A stretch of DNA of 64,000 nt from Bin87 sp965219925 (GTDB taxonomy: Bacteria > Chloroflexota > Dehalococcoidia > Lucifugimonadales > UBA3495), in contig OZ244795.1 in assembly GCA_965219925.1 (NCBI GenBank), positions 2,790,001 through 2,854,000 on the forward strand. Reading direction: 5' to 3'. A model generated the notes under the pieces. The model worked only from the letters and a program-made list of their open reading frames with translations. It was not told the DNA's origin and did not search any database. Made by a program: the position numbers and the translations under genes. This document shows positions 42,108-50,507 of the stretch, in pieces. The stretch's first letter is position 1. Each line of letters starts with the position of its first letter.

Positions 42108-42995
42108 TTAACTTTCGCTCAAACTTTGCCCCGCCAGTTCCTCCAGGATACGGGCCACCACCGGGTAGCCATCGCTGCCCCAGCCGCGTTCCTGGGCGGC
42201 CCGGTACAGCGAATCCGCCGCTGAGCCGGTGGTCGCCGGCACGTTTAATCGTGCGGCCAGGGCGCACGCCAGCGCCACGTCTTTGGCCACAATGTCCAGA
42301 GTACCGCCGGCCTGGTAGGAACCGTCGAGGATGGCGTTGGGTATCGCGTTGAAAGCCCGACTGGCGCCGGCGCTGACGGGAACGATCTCGGCCAGCACCG
42401 CCGGATCGATTCCGGCTGCCTTGCCTATCAACATGCCCTGTATCGCTGCGATCAGGTTGGTGTAACCCATGTATTGCGTTGCCAGCTTGGCCGCACATCC
42501 GGCGCCGGATTCACCGACATAAAAAACTCGTGCCGCAACTGTCTCAAGATCGGCAGAAACCTGATCGAAAACAGATCGGTCGCCACCGACCATCATGGTC
42601 ATGTTGGGGGGCCGGCCGCTGACCGGCGCGTCGAGCATCTCAACACCGTTCTGCTGGCACGCAGCGGCGACGCGCCGGGCGACGTCTGGGTCATCGGTGG
42701 TGGTGTCCACCAGCACCGCGCCATTCGCCATGCCGGAGAGGGCTCCGGTTTCATCGCCCAGCAACGCCGATACCACCTGATCGGGGCCGGGCAGGGATGA
42801 CCAAACTACCTCGCAGCCCTCGGCCGCCTGCCGTGGCGTATCCGCCCAGGATGCGCCACGTTCCAGCAATGATTCCGCCGCCGAACGCCGCAAATCGTGG
42901 ACAGTTAAGTCGATCCCAGCGTCCAGCAGACAGCCGGCCATCAGGCTGCCCATGGTGCCAACGCCGATAAACGCCTGTCGCGGCGGCGTGATCAA
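42108..42995 (-). CDS. NAD(P)-dependent beta-hydroxyacid dehydrogenase (HIBADH family)
   Basis: A 295-residue oxidoreductase of the 3-hydroxyisobutyrate/tartronate semialdehyde reductase family. The dinucleotide motif is FIGVGTMGSLMA near residue 9, the substrate-binding DAPVSGRPP near residue 120 and the catalytic Lys in AAKLATQYMGYTN near residue 168. The start is TTG at 42995 with no clear ribosome site. It lies between an LLM gene (45 bases upstream) and the Rieske alpha gene, suggesting a step in the same catabolic route. Substrate unknown. Confidence 0.9.
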   Translation of the reverse strand: MITPPRQAFIGVGTMGSLMAGCLLDAGIDLTVHDLRRSAAESLLERGASWADTPRQAAEGCEVVWSSLPGPDQVVSALLGDETGALSGMANGAVLVDTTTDDPDVARRVAAACQQNGVEMLDAPVSGRPPNMTMMVGGDRSVFDQVSADLETVAARVFYVGESGAGCAAKLATQYMGYTNLIAAIQGMLIGKAAGIDPAVLAEIVPVSAGASRAFNAIPNAILDGSYQAGGTLDIVAKDVALACALAARLNVPATTGSAADSLYRAAQERGWGSDGYPVVARILEELAGQSLSES

Positions 42996-43040
42996 ACTGC
43001 TGGCCCGAAAATGACGGGGTTTGTACCCAACAACATCAGA

Positions 43041-44207
43041 TCAGTAATGGTCCACCAACGGGATTTCGTGCAGGGCAGGTATAACCTCTTTGCCAATCAG
43101 TTCGATGGAACGCATTACGTCGGCGTGGTCCATCGCACCCTCATTGCCATAGACGTGCAGGTAGCCGGGGTTGAGCCGGTCAATAATCATCGACAACTTC
43201 TCCCGGACGGTGTCGGGGCTGCCCACGATAATGTTGTTGGCATCCTGCAACTCTTCGTAGGTCATCGTGCGACCGAACCCGCCGGCTCCGGGAAGAGTGC
43301 GCTGGATATCGACCGCCTCTCGCGACTGGTACCCGGGAGGATCGTTGTGCTCGCGGGGCCCGCGATTGCGGTGTTCCTGAGTCCACAAGAATTCGCGGCC
43401 AATTTCCTGAGCTTTCTCGTCGGTGTCGGCGCAGAAAATCCTGAGCAGATAACCGAAGTGTTCCGGGCCAGGCTCAAATCCGGTCTCACGAGCGGTATCG
43501 ATATACACGTCGCGCAGGCGATGGGTGTGTTCCAGCAGAGAACCCAGGTTCATGTAGGGATGCTGGTGGCGGGCCGCCCAGACCACGCTCTCCGGGCTGC
43601 TGAATCCGGGGAACCAGATGGGTGGGTGGGGTTTTTGCATCGGGAGCACCCACGGGTTCACCGCTCGGTAATGGTAATACTCGCCTTCGTAGCGGAACGG
43701 ACCCGGCTCGGTCCAGCACTTGATGATGAGGTCGTGGGCTTCTTCGAATCGGTCCCGGTTCTGTGGCGGAGCAATTCCACCCTGCAGGGTTTCAACCGCC
43801 GTGCCGCGCACGAATCCGGAGATGATCCGGCCACCCGAGATACAGTCCAGCATGGCAATCTCTTCCGCCATGCGGATGGGATCATTGACGGCTATTACGT
43901 TGCCGAGGATGGCGATTTTAGCCTTGCGGGTTACTTTGGCGATAACCGCAGCGTCAATGTTGACGGCAGGCTTCATGCACCAATAGGACGAATGGTGCTC
44001 GTTGGACATGATGCCGTCGAAGCCGTTTTCGTCGGCCCAAGCATACTGGTCGTGGTACTGATTGTAAAGTACGTGGGCCTTTTCAGGATCAAAGTAAGTG
44101 TTAGGGAACCCCAAGCGGCCCGATTCATACTGGGCAACATCTTCATCGGTTATAGGTGCGAACGGTTGCTCAGAAAACCAGAAAACTTCCACCTTATCTT
44201 TCGGCAT
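43041..44207 (-). CDS. LLM class flavin-dependent oxidoreductase (4)
   Basis: The fourth and longest luciferase-like protein, 388 aa from ATG at 44207 (GAGGAGG upstream; the frame is open to 44312). It shows KVEVFWFSEQPF, DENGFDGIMSNEHHSSYW, KIAILGNVIAVNDPIRMAEEIAMLD, ISGGRIISGFVRGTAVE and PPIWFPGFSSPESVVWAA. The NEHH segment and length fit the FMN-dependent, LuxA-like branch that needs a separate flavin reductase. It heads the catabolic run with the HIBADH-like and Rieske genes. Confidence 0.92.
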   Translation of the reverse strand: MPKDKVEVFWFSEQPFAPITDEDVAQYESGRLGFPNTYFDPEKAHVLYNQYHDQYAWADENGFDGIMSNEHHSSYWCMKPAVNIDAAVIAKVTRKAKIAILGNVIAVNDPIRMAEEIAMLDCISGGRIISGFVRGTAVETLQGGIAPPQNRDRFEEAHDLIIKCWTEPGPFRYEGEYYHYRAVNPWVLPMQKPHPPIWFPGFSSPESVVWAARHQHPYMNLGSLLEHTHRLRDVYIDTARETGFEPGPEHFGYLLRIFCADTDEKAQEIGREFLWTQEHRNRGPREHNDPPGYQSREAVDIQRTLPGAGGFGRTMTYEELQDANNIIVGSPDTVREKLSMIIDRLNPGYLHVYGNEGAMDHADVMRSIELIGKEVIPALHEIPLVDHY

Positions 44208-44381
44208 GTCGAGCCTCCTCGCTGATTTCAGCTGTCTGCGCTCGTAGTAGTTGACGATACCGTCAGTATAGGGACGCTGGTACGGGGCGGCAAGTGCATG
44301 GCGCCGCCGCATTTAAAGCATCTACCTTTACAGCCTGCAACCAATTTCACAGTGGTACAATCGATTTAGCCACTGAGCGCA

Positions 44382-44840
44382 GTGGTGTTCCTTGTGAAAG
44401 CCAATAAATCGTACCCGGCCCAATTGTTCAATCAAGCGATACGATACGAGATCCCACCGTACCAGCGGCGCTACATATGGGAGCAAGAAAAGCAGTGGGA
44501 GGACGTTCGGGACACAGCTGAGGATTGGCTCGAAGGCCGAACCTTACCGCATTTCACTGTCCTTTCCCTCAACAGCAGGGCCTTTCGGTTTTACAAGAAA
44601 TCCCTTCTACCTTGATGGGTGAGGGTGAAGGTGTGAGATAGGGAACTATCCTGTGGCAGACTATACCCCTCACCCCAGCCCTCTCCCACAAGGGGAGAGG
44701 GAGAACCGAAAGACCCTGCCCTCAACAGGGAGTTGCTGGACAACGCGCCCGACATATGGGATGAAACGGCAATCGCAGAACGCGCCCACCGACTTTGCCA
44801 AGCGGCTATCAAAGTCTGGCACCATGCCGACGGCATCTAG
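44382..44840 (+). pseudogene. DUF262 (GmrSD-like) protein remnant
   Basis: The first 55 codons (GTG at 44382) give AQLFNQAIRYEIPPYQRRY and WEQEKQWEDVRDTAEDWLEG, the unmistakable start of DUF262 proteins, which include the modification-dependent restriction enzyme GmrSD. The frame then degenerates and stops at 44615 inside a repeat. After the repeat a matching end appears in another frame, from about 44703 to the TAG at 44840: NRELLDNAPDIWDETAIAE and RAHRLCQAAIKVW, like the DUF1524 C-terminus. Several hundred residues between them are gone. The gene is dead. Confidence 0.7.
44601..44703. repeat. Palindromic repeat inserted in the DUF262 remnant
   Basis: About 103 bases with imperfectly inverted ends. 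The right half contains cccctcaccccagccctctc and ccacaaggggagagggag, itself a hairpin; the left half, tcccttctaccttgatgggt gagggtg, is a diverged complement. Very similar 'CCCTCACCCC-AGCCCTCTCCC' elements are widespread intergenic repeats in bacteria. It separates the two DUF262 pieces. Confidence 0.6.
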
Positions 44841-44872
44841 CAACGCCCAAGCCAACCAGGAGGTCGCCCGGA

Positions 44873-45086
44873 TGACCACCAAAAACACCCACGTGCCGGC
44901 CATCCTGCCACTACTGACAACCAACACAATGGTAATAGCGCCAGCGAACCGCTTACCGATGAGGAGCGCGATGCCATACGTGAGTACCATCGCTCCCTAA
45001 CTTTCAAGGAGCTTCTGGCCGTATGCCCTATCGATGGAATTGACCTGATGCGGAGCCGAGAACTCCCCCGTAGCACTGAGTTGTAG
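44873..45086 (+). pseudogene. Antitoxin gene of the PIN toxin, frameshifted
   Basis: ATG at 44873 with AGGAGG ten bases before starts MTTKNTHVPAILP; then, after a shift of frame near 44910, the sequence goes on as SASEPLTDEERDAIREYHRS, LTFKELLAVCPIDGIDLMRS and RELPRSTEL to the TAG at 45084-45086. The end overlaps the PIN gene's GTG by one base, the usual coupled antitoxin-toxin layout. The second half looks like a short VapB/Phd-type antitoxin with a toxin-binding tail. The frameshift should abolish the product. Confidence 0.55.
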
Positions 45087-45499
45087 TGTTCCTGCTCGAC
45101 ACCAACGTCGTCTCAGAATTGCGCCGGGGAGAACGATGTAATGTCGGAGTCGCTGCCTGGTATGCCGGTGCTCAAGACGCGGACCTGTTCATCAGCGTGC
45201 TGGTCATTGGTTAAATTCGGAAGGGAATCGAAATCGTGCGCCGACGCCAAGACTACAGACAGCCGGAAATTCTGGCAGTATGGTTAGAAACGTTGCGGGC
45301 CTTCTTCTCCGATCGTTTGCTGCCGGTCGATAGCAGCATTGCCGATGCCTGGGGAGAACTGTACGCCATTCGCAACGTACCTATTATAGACGGACTCATC
45401 GCCGCTACAGCCAAAGTATACATCCTCACCTTGGTAACCAGAGATGTCGCCGATGTCCGAGGGCTGGGCGCCGATGCGCTCAATCCCTTCACCATCTGA
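45086..45499 (+). pseudogene. PIN-domain toxin (VapC/FitB-like), broken by an in-frame TAA
   Basis: The frame from GTG 45086 reads VFLLDTNVVSELRRGE, then FISVLVIG, then TAA at 45212-45214, then IRKGIEIVRRRQ, SSIADAWGELYAIR, IIDGLIAATAKVYIL and LVTRDVADVRGLG to 45499. With one sense codon at the TAA this is a complete 137-residue PIN ribonuclease of the VapC/FitB type. The lost codon is where these toxins have a conserved catalytic Glu (VIGEIRKG), one mutation (GAA to TAA) away. Later catalytic aspartates (AD, ID, RD) remain. The downstream half from 45236 alone would not be a functional PIN domain. Confidence 0.75.
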
Positions 45500-45519
45500 G
45501 CGAAATCCAAAGCACTTGT

Positions 45520-46329
45520 TTACACCCCCTGGAACCATGCCGGGCGCTTTTGCGAGAACGCCCGAATTCCTTCCTGGAAGTCGCGCGTCAATCCGATGTT
45601 GGCGATTGCTTCGGTTTCAGAATCCAGTTGTGTGGCCAGGTCAGAATCCCAACTGCCATCGAACAGGGCTTTGACCCTGCCGTAGGCGCGGGTAGGTCCC
45701 TGGGCCAGCCGGTCGGCAGTCTCCATGGCGTGCCGTTCAAAGTGGCCGGATTCGAATACCTGGCTGACGAGACCCAGTTCCAACGCATATTGGGCTCCGA
45801 TGGGTTGTCGCGCCAGGTATATATCCATGGCGCGGCCCTGGCCGACGATGCGCGGCAGCATGTAGGTGGATCCGCCATCCACGGTGCAGCCGATATTGGC
45901 GTAGGCCAACAGGAACCGGGCATCGGTGGACGCAATACGCAAATCGCAGGCGAGGGCCAGGCTGAAACCGGCGCCGGCTGCAACACCGTTCACCGCCGCC
46001 ACAACCGGCTTGTCCAGGTGGCGTATGCCCATGACCACCTCGCGGTGCAGATCATCGGCGAGCTGACGCAGATGCGCGGAAAGACCTTCGGGACCGCCTT
46101 CGTCGAGTTGCGCGGTGAAGTCCCGCACGTCGGCGCCAGCGCAAAACGCTCCGTCGACACCGGTGAGCAGTACGGCCCTGACATCCCCAGCCCGACACGC
46201 TGCGACTGCTTCGCCGAGTTCCGCCACCATCCCCGGCGACAACGCGTTCCTGGCCTCCGGGCGGTTCAGCCGAATGACCGCCAGCGAACCTTTGTGTTCC
46301 AGCAGAACACGATTTGGAGCAGTGGGCAT
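45520..46329 (-). CDS. Enoyl-CoA hydratase/isomerase family protein (PaaG-like)
   Basis: A crotonase-fold enzyme of 269 residues acting on an acyl-CoA thioester. The oxyanion hole is formed by AFCAGADVRDF near residue 63 and AAGAGFSLALACDLRIA near residue 112. The first catalytic Glu of hydratases is replaced (FSLA where CELA is usual), while the second position has Asp in GCTVDGGSTYMLPRIVG. A lone Asp there is typical of PaaG-type ring-1,2-epoxyphenylacetyl-CoA isomerases. An isomerase or hydratase role in fatty or aromatic acid breakdown is likely. It lies 31 bases after ilvD. Confidence 0.91.
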   Translation of the reverse strand: MPTAPNRVLLEHKGSLAVIRLNRPEARNALSPGMVAELGEAVAACRAGDVRAVLLTGVDGAFCAGADVRDFTAQLDEGGPEGLSAHLRQLADDLHREVVMGIRHLDKPVVAAVNGVAAGAGFSLALACDLRIASTDARFLLAYANIGCTVDGGSTYMLPRIVGQGRAMDIYLARQPIGAQYALELGLVSQVFESGHFERHAMETADRLAQGPTRAYGRVKALFDGSWDSDLATQLDSETEAIANIGLTRDFQEGIRAFSQKRPAWFQGV

Positions 46330-46360
46330 CTCAACCTCCTACCGTTGTCGGCCAATATAC

Positions 46361-48055
46361 CTAACCGGTTACCGCGCCTTCGGAGGCGCAGGAAACCAAC
46401 TTGGCGTACTTGGCCAGGACGCCGGTGGTGTATTTCGGTTCGATCGGCCGCCAGGCGGCGCGACGGTCCGAGAACTCTTCCTCACTGAGTTTGGCATCGA
46501 GGCGACGGCCGGGAATGTCCAGGGTGATAATGTCGCCTTCTTTGAGCAACCCGATGGGTCCGCCCACCATAGCTTCGGGGGCAACGTGGCCCACCATCGG
46601 CCCGTGGGAAGCGCCGGAAAACCTGCCATCGGTTACCAGGGCGACGCTGTCACCGAGACCCTGACCGATGAGGGCGCCGGTAACGGCCAGCATTTCCCGC
46701 ATTCCAGGGCCGCCTTTTGGCCCCTCGTAGCGGATGACAACAATGTCGCCTTCTTTGATCTCGCCGCGCTGGATTGCCTGGAACGCGAGTTCCTCCTGCT
46801 CGAACACCCGGGCGGGTCCTTCGTATACGCGTTCCTGATGGCCGGCGACTTTAATAACCGCACCGTCGGGAGCCAGGTTGCCGCGCAGGATCGCCAATCC
46901 GCCGGTGGGACTGCGGGGTTGGTCGGTGTGGTAGATGACCGGCTGGTCCTCGGTGATGGGCGTAGCGTTGATATTTTCGGCCAGTGTCTTTCCATTTACG
47001 GTCATTGCGTCGCCGTGGAGCAGGCCAGCATCGAGCAGGCGCTTGCCGATCAGGGCCACGCCGCCGTAACGACTGAGATCGGCCATGACGTAACGTCCGC
47101 CTGGCTTCATGTCGGCGATGTACGGGGTGTTGCGGCTAATGCGGTCGAAATCTTCCAGCGACAGGCTCACGTCAGCCTCCCGCGCGATTGCCATGAGGTG
47201 CAACACGGCGTTGGTGGAGCCTCCCATGGCAACCACCACGGTGATGGCATTTTCAAAGGCCTCCCTGGTGAGAATGTCTCGCGGGCGGATTCCTTCCTCC
47301 AGCATACGCATTACGGCTTCACCGGCCCGGCGGGCTTCGTCCGTCTTGCGGGGATCAACCGCCGTGAGCGAGGCGTCGCCAGGCAGAGACATTCCCATCA
47401 CTTCAATGGCGGTGGACATGGTATTGGCGGTGAACAGGCCGGCGCAGGAACCCTCGCCGGGGCAGGCGCGGCACTCCAGATCAGTTAGCTCGTCTCTGGT
47501 CATGCGGCCGGCGGCGTAGGCGCCCACCGCTTCGAACACGTCCTGGATGTTGACATCGTTGCCGTTCCACTGGCCGGGCAGGATGCTGCCCCCGTAAACG
47601 AACACCGCAGGTATGTTCAGGCGGGCGATGGCCATCATGCAGCCGGGCATGTTCTTGTCACAGCCGGCTACGGTCACCAGGCCGTCCATCCGTTCGCCGA
47701 ACGCCACCGTCTCAATGGAGTCAGCGATCACCTCCCGACTCACCAGGGAAGCCTTCATCCCCTCGGTTCCCATGGAGATGCCGTCGCTGACGGTGATGGT
47801 GCCAAACTGGAACGGCGTACCATTGCCGAGCCTGATTCCCTCCTTGACGGCGGCGGCGAAGCGGTCGAGGTGGACGTTGCAGGGGGTAACGTCGCTGGCC
47901 AGATTGGCGACGGCGACGAAGGGCTTTTCAAGGTCATCGGCGGTCAGACCCATGGCCATCAGCATCGCGCGGGCCGGCGCCCTTTCCGCGCCTTCGGTGA
48001 TGTCGCGGCTGCGATGTTTCAGCAAAGCTCTGGGGCTGCGGGAGATAGTAGTCAA
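46361..48055 (-). CDS. ilvD: Dihydroxy-acid dehydratase
   Basis: Dehydrates 2,3-dihydroxy-isovalerate and -methylvalerate in valine, leucine and isoleucine synthesis, using an iron-sulfur cluster. I start at TTG 48055, five bases after GAGGAGG; this gives 564 residues, a normal length, while the frame is open to 48088. The cluster cysteines are in VTPCNVH near residue 50, GCDKNMPGC near residue 120 and GEGSCAGLFTANTM near residue 190. The GRFSGASHGPMVGHVAPEA block near residue 475 is the family's C-terminal signature. The crotonase gene follows on the same strand. Confidence 0.95.
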   Translation of the reverse strand: MTTISRSPRALLKHRSRDITEGAERAPARAMLMAMGLTADDLEKPFVAVANLASDVTPCNVHLDRFAAAVKEGIRLGNGTPFQFGTITVSDGISMGTEGMKASLVSREVIADSIETVAFGERMDGLVTVAGCDKNMPGCMMAIARLNIPAVFVYGGSILPGQWNGNDVNIQDVFEAVGAYAAGRMTRDELTDLECRACPGEGSCAGLFTANTMSTAIEVMGMSLPGDASLTAVDPRKTDEARRAGEAVMRMLEEGIRPRDILTREAFENAITVVVAMGGSTNAVLHLMAIAREADVSLSLEDFDRISRNTPYIADMKPGGRYVMADLSRYGGVALIGKRLLDAGLLHGDAMTVNGKTLAENINATPITEDQPVIYHTDQPRSPTGGLAILRGNLAPDGAVIKVAGHQERVYEGPARVFEQEELAFQAIQRGEIKEGDIVVIRYEGPKGGPGMREMLAVTGALIGQGLGDSVALVTDGRFSGASHGPMVGHVAPEAMVGGPIGLLKEGDIITLDIPGRRLDAKLSEEEFSDRRAAWRPIEPKYTTGVLAKYAKLVSCASEGAVTG

Positions 48056-48203
48056 AATGACCTCCTCGTCGGGCCGACCGACCGGCAATTGGTGTGTCGC
48101 AATGATGGTTCGTCTGGTGGCAACAACCAGCGAAACCAGTACCGTTGATTATAGGTTGGGGTTGCGTGGGCGGCAAGGGAAGGATTGCAACCAGGCACGA
48201 CGG

Positions 48204-48536
48204 CTCACGTGTACCCGCTTCAATCTGTCATTGCGAGAATCTTCCGCTCATCCTGAGCCCGTCGAAGGATCATCCCGAGCTTGTCGAGGGACGTGGCAAT
48301 CTCGATGAGGCTGAACACACGTCAACGAACCGCCGTTGCTGCGGCGACCAGATTGCCAACCCCCGCATCGAGTACGGGGTCGCAATGACAAAGTGGGTAC
48401 GCGTGAGACGGCAGGGCCTATTCAGAGTTGTGGAAATTAACCACCTGCTCGTCCTGAGCCCGTCGAAGGACAGTTGCCGATGGTTCGACAAGCTCACCAT
48501 GAGCGGAGGTCGAAGGATTTTGAAAAGGCCCTGGTG
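48204..48536. repeat. Dispersed palindromic repeat, copy C, with a 129-base extension
   Basis: The core (48204-48407) has ends ctcacgtgtacccgctt and aaagtgggtacgcgtgag, inverted repeats shared with the other copies, and contains GTCATTGCGAG with its inverse near 48380. It is followed by a 129-base tract (to 48536) with a tcctgagcccgtcgaagga motif in both halves. The whole 333 bases recur in nearly the same form at 51235-51567 (copy D), in the same orientation. With its flanks it fills the gap between ilvD and the S41-like gene, where I see no genes. Confidence 0.8.
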
Positions 48537-48781
48537 AGACGGTGGTGGGACTCGCAAATTTCCTCAACTTTGAACTGTTAAGGATCAAGGGCAGCTATTG
48601 CAGTATCGAGTAGTGTCTGATGGTAATCCAGGAAATTCTGGCGCGTAAGCGGGATGTATATGTCGGGCTGCGCCGGATTGCCCTCTAAAACCTCACCGTT
48701 TGGACGAATCGTGTGCCCAATGCTCCACATGAATTGCACCACGGGTCGCCCTGTATCCGGAAAGTGGAGAACTTCCTCGCC

Positions 48782-50467
48782 TTACCAGGGGTTGCTGAAT
48801 CCTCCGGTGGGCACCCCCACGAAGACCGCGAGATCGTTATCGACCAACATCGCTACGAACTGATCCTGGTGTGAACCGCTCCAAGTCGCGCCATTGATGA
48901 GGGCCTTTCGACCACTAAAGTGTACGGGAGCGGGTTGCAAAATGCCGTCGGAATCCTTGGCCAAGTGGGTGAGTCTCAACGGCACGGGTTCCGTCCATTC
49001 GTCGCCACGGCGTATCGCTTCGGTGGCATCGGTGCGTGCCCAATCGATCAACCAACTATAGCTCAGATTAAGACCGACTATTTCCGGCACACCGGTCCTT
49101 GCTCTTCGAGTAGCCCAGTATTCAACTAACTCCTTGCCCAGGTCGCTGAGCCGGGTTCTACTGAACGTAGTACGGAATGGCCGGTCAACCAACCGCTGTA
49201 TCACGTATGCACCCCACGAACCGCCACCGCTGTAAGTAACGTCGATGACCATGTCCCAATCGAGTATCCGCTCCTGTTCCGCGTATTCCGTCAGGGCAAC
49301 CACGTCTTGGATCAGGTACTCGCGGTCAAAGTTCCGCCAATCAAGCAATATTATTTCACGGTCTCGATCGAGTCTGAGCCTGAAGCTCTCTCGCCTCATG
49401 ACCTCGTCGAACCCGGTGCGGGGGCGAATTAAACTATAACCTCGGCAGCCATCGCGGTAAGGCAGTGCAACGTCGTAGCGCTGGCCGGACGGGTCCTCAA
49501 GAGTGAGGTTCAGGCGTTCGGAATACAAGCTCGGCGGAACGTAGTGACGCTGTCTAGGCAAGTCGACCGCCACCCTCCAATATAGCAAAGGTAGAGTGGA
49601 ATGTCGTACCCAGGGCGTGAATTCTGCTATGTACCCCGGGATTGGCTGGCCGTTGACGCCCACGATTACGTCTCCGAGGTTCGGTGAGGTCACCCCTTCA
49701 CCAACTGCGGCAACGAAAAACGACGGATTGTGAATGTCTGAGTAGTCAGGGAGCACCTGGATCGGCGCAGAGACACACGGCGGCCGTTCTGGGCGTGGCA
49801 AGCCGCCCTCAACCGGACTTACATGGAGGTGCGCGTCACGCCGGGCGTTACTGAGCTTCATAAGTGAGTAGTAGAGTTCCGCTTCGGTTTCGGAGGCGAC
49901 GAACTCGGAACGGAGTTTCTTCATATCCTCCAGGGCAGAAAACTGTATGTTTCTCTCCTTAATCTCTGAAAAGGACTCCCGCTGTTCGGTCTGGCTGATA
50001 ATCTCATCAAACAGTCTCTCCAGATCAACATTACCCAGCTGTTTCGACTGCTTGATGGCAAGACGGGGAGGGGTTGGCGCCGGCACAGGTGTCGGTGTGA
50101 CGGTAGGGGTTGGCTCTGGCGTGGGCTGTAGGGTAGGGGTTGGCTCTGGCGTGGGCTGTAGGGTAGGGGTTGGCTCTGGCGTGGGCTGTAGGGTAGGCGT
50201 TGGCGCCGGGGTCGGCGCCGAAGTGGCGGACGGCGCCGTGGCAGGAGTTACGGTAATGACGACGGTAGCGGCTGCGGCCGGGATAGCGGTCGATGGTGGC
50301 ACTTGAGTTGCGGTTAACCCCGGCAGGTTTCCACTGACACCATCTGCTGGCGGATTGGCCTCTTCGGCTCCGCAGGCTAATTGCAGAACTACCAGGGCAG
50401 TCAAAGCGGCCCAGCGCAGTCCCAGGTGAATCCGGCAACGCAATTTAATTACGCTCCCTAATCGCAT
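48782..50467 (-). CDS. S41-like (C-terminal-processing-protease-like) lipoprotein, ended by a premature stop
   Basis: An exported protein of 561 codons. Residues 1-33 are a lipoprotein signal (VLQLACG). Residues 88-135 are a Thr/Pro-rich stalk with three exact TLQPTPEPTP units (30-base DNA repeats at about 50100-50200). A PDZ-like part follows (GDVIVGVNGQPIPGY) and then the S41 core (DMVIDVTYSGGGSWGAYV, RKALINGATWSGSHQDQF with the likely catalytic Ser). It stops at TAA 48784-48782 after GVPTGGFSNPW. The same frame runs on 67 codons to 48578 with GEEVLHFPDTGRPVV and EVLEGNPAQPDIYIPLT, the standard S41 ending. The stop therefore looks premature. Substrate unknown. Confidence 0.75.
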   Translation of the reverse strand: MRLGSVIKLRCRIHLGLRWAALTALVVLQLACGAEEANPPADGVSGNLPGLTATQVPPSTAIPAAAATVVITVTPATAPSATSAPTPAPTPTLQPTPEPTPTLQPTPEPTPTLQPTPEPTPTVTPTPVPAPTPPRLAIKQSKQLGNVDLERLFDEIISQTEQRESFSEIKERNIQFSALEDMKKLRSEFVASETEAELYYSLMKLSNARRDAHLHVSPVEGGLPRPERPPCVSAPIQVLPDYSDIHNPSFFVAAVGEGVTSPNLGDVIVGVNGQPIPGYIAEFTPWVRHSTLPLLYWRVAVDLPRQRHYVPPSLYSERLNLTLEDPSGQRYDVALPYRDGCRGYSLIRPRTGFDEVMRRESFRLRLDRDREIILLDWRNFDREYLIQDVVALTEYAEQERILDWDMVIDVTYSGGGSWGAYVIQRLVDRPFRTTFSRTRLSDLGKELVEYWATRRARTGVPEIVGLNLSYSWLIDWARTDATEAIRRGDEWTEPVPLRLTHLAKDSDGILQPAPVHFSGRKALINGATWSGSHQDQFVAMLVDNDLAVFVGVPTGGFSNPW

Positions 50468-50507
50468 CTTGATATCCCCGCTGATGTGTGAGGCAGGTGT
50501 GCAAAAG

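Noticed and set aside
42022..42498. N-terminal extension of the Rieske alpha subunit
   Set aside because: The extra 159 codons overlap the dehydrogenase gene out of frame and encode a low-complexity Arg/Gly-rich sequence; the ATG at 42021 has its own ribosome site.
46115..47488. 457-codon plus-strand frame opposite ilvD
   Set aside because: Antisense shadow of a confident ilvD; no recognisable protein features.
50095..50205. Regularly repeated 30-base units that might suggest a CRISPR array
   Set aside because: The units are contiguous without spacers and encode TLQPTPEPTP in frame, so they are a protein stalk repeat.
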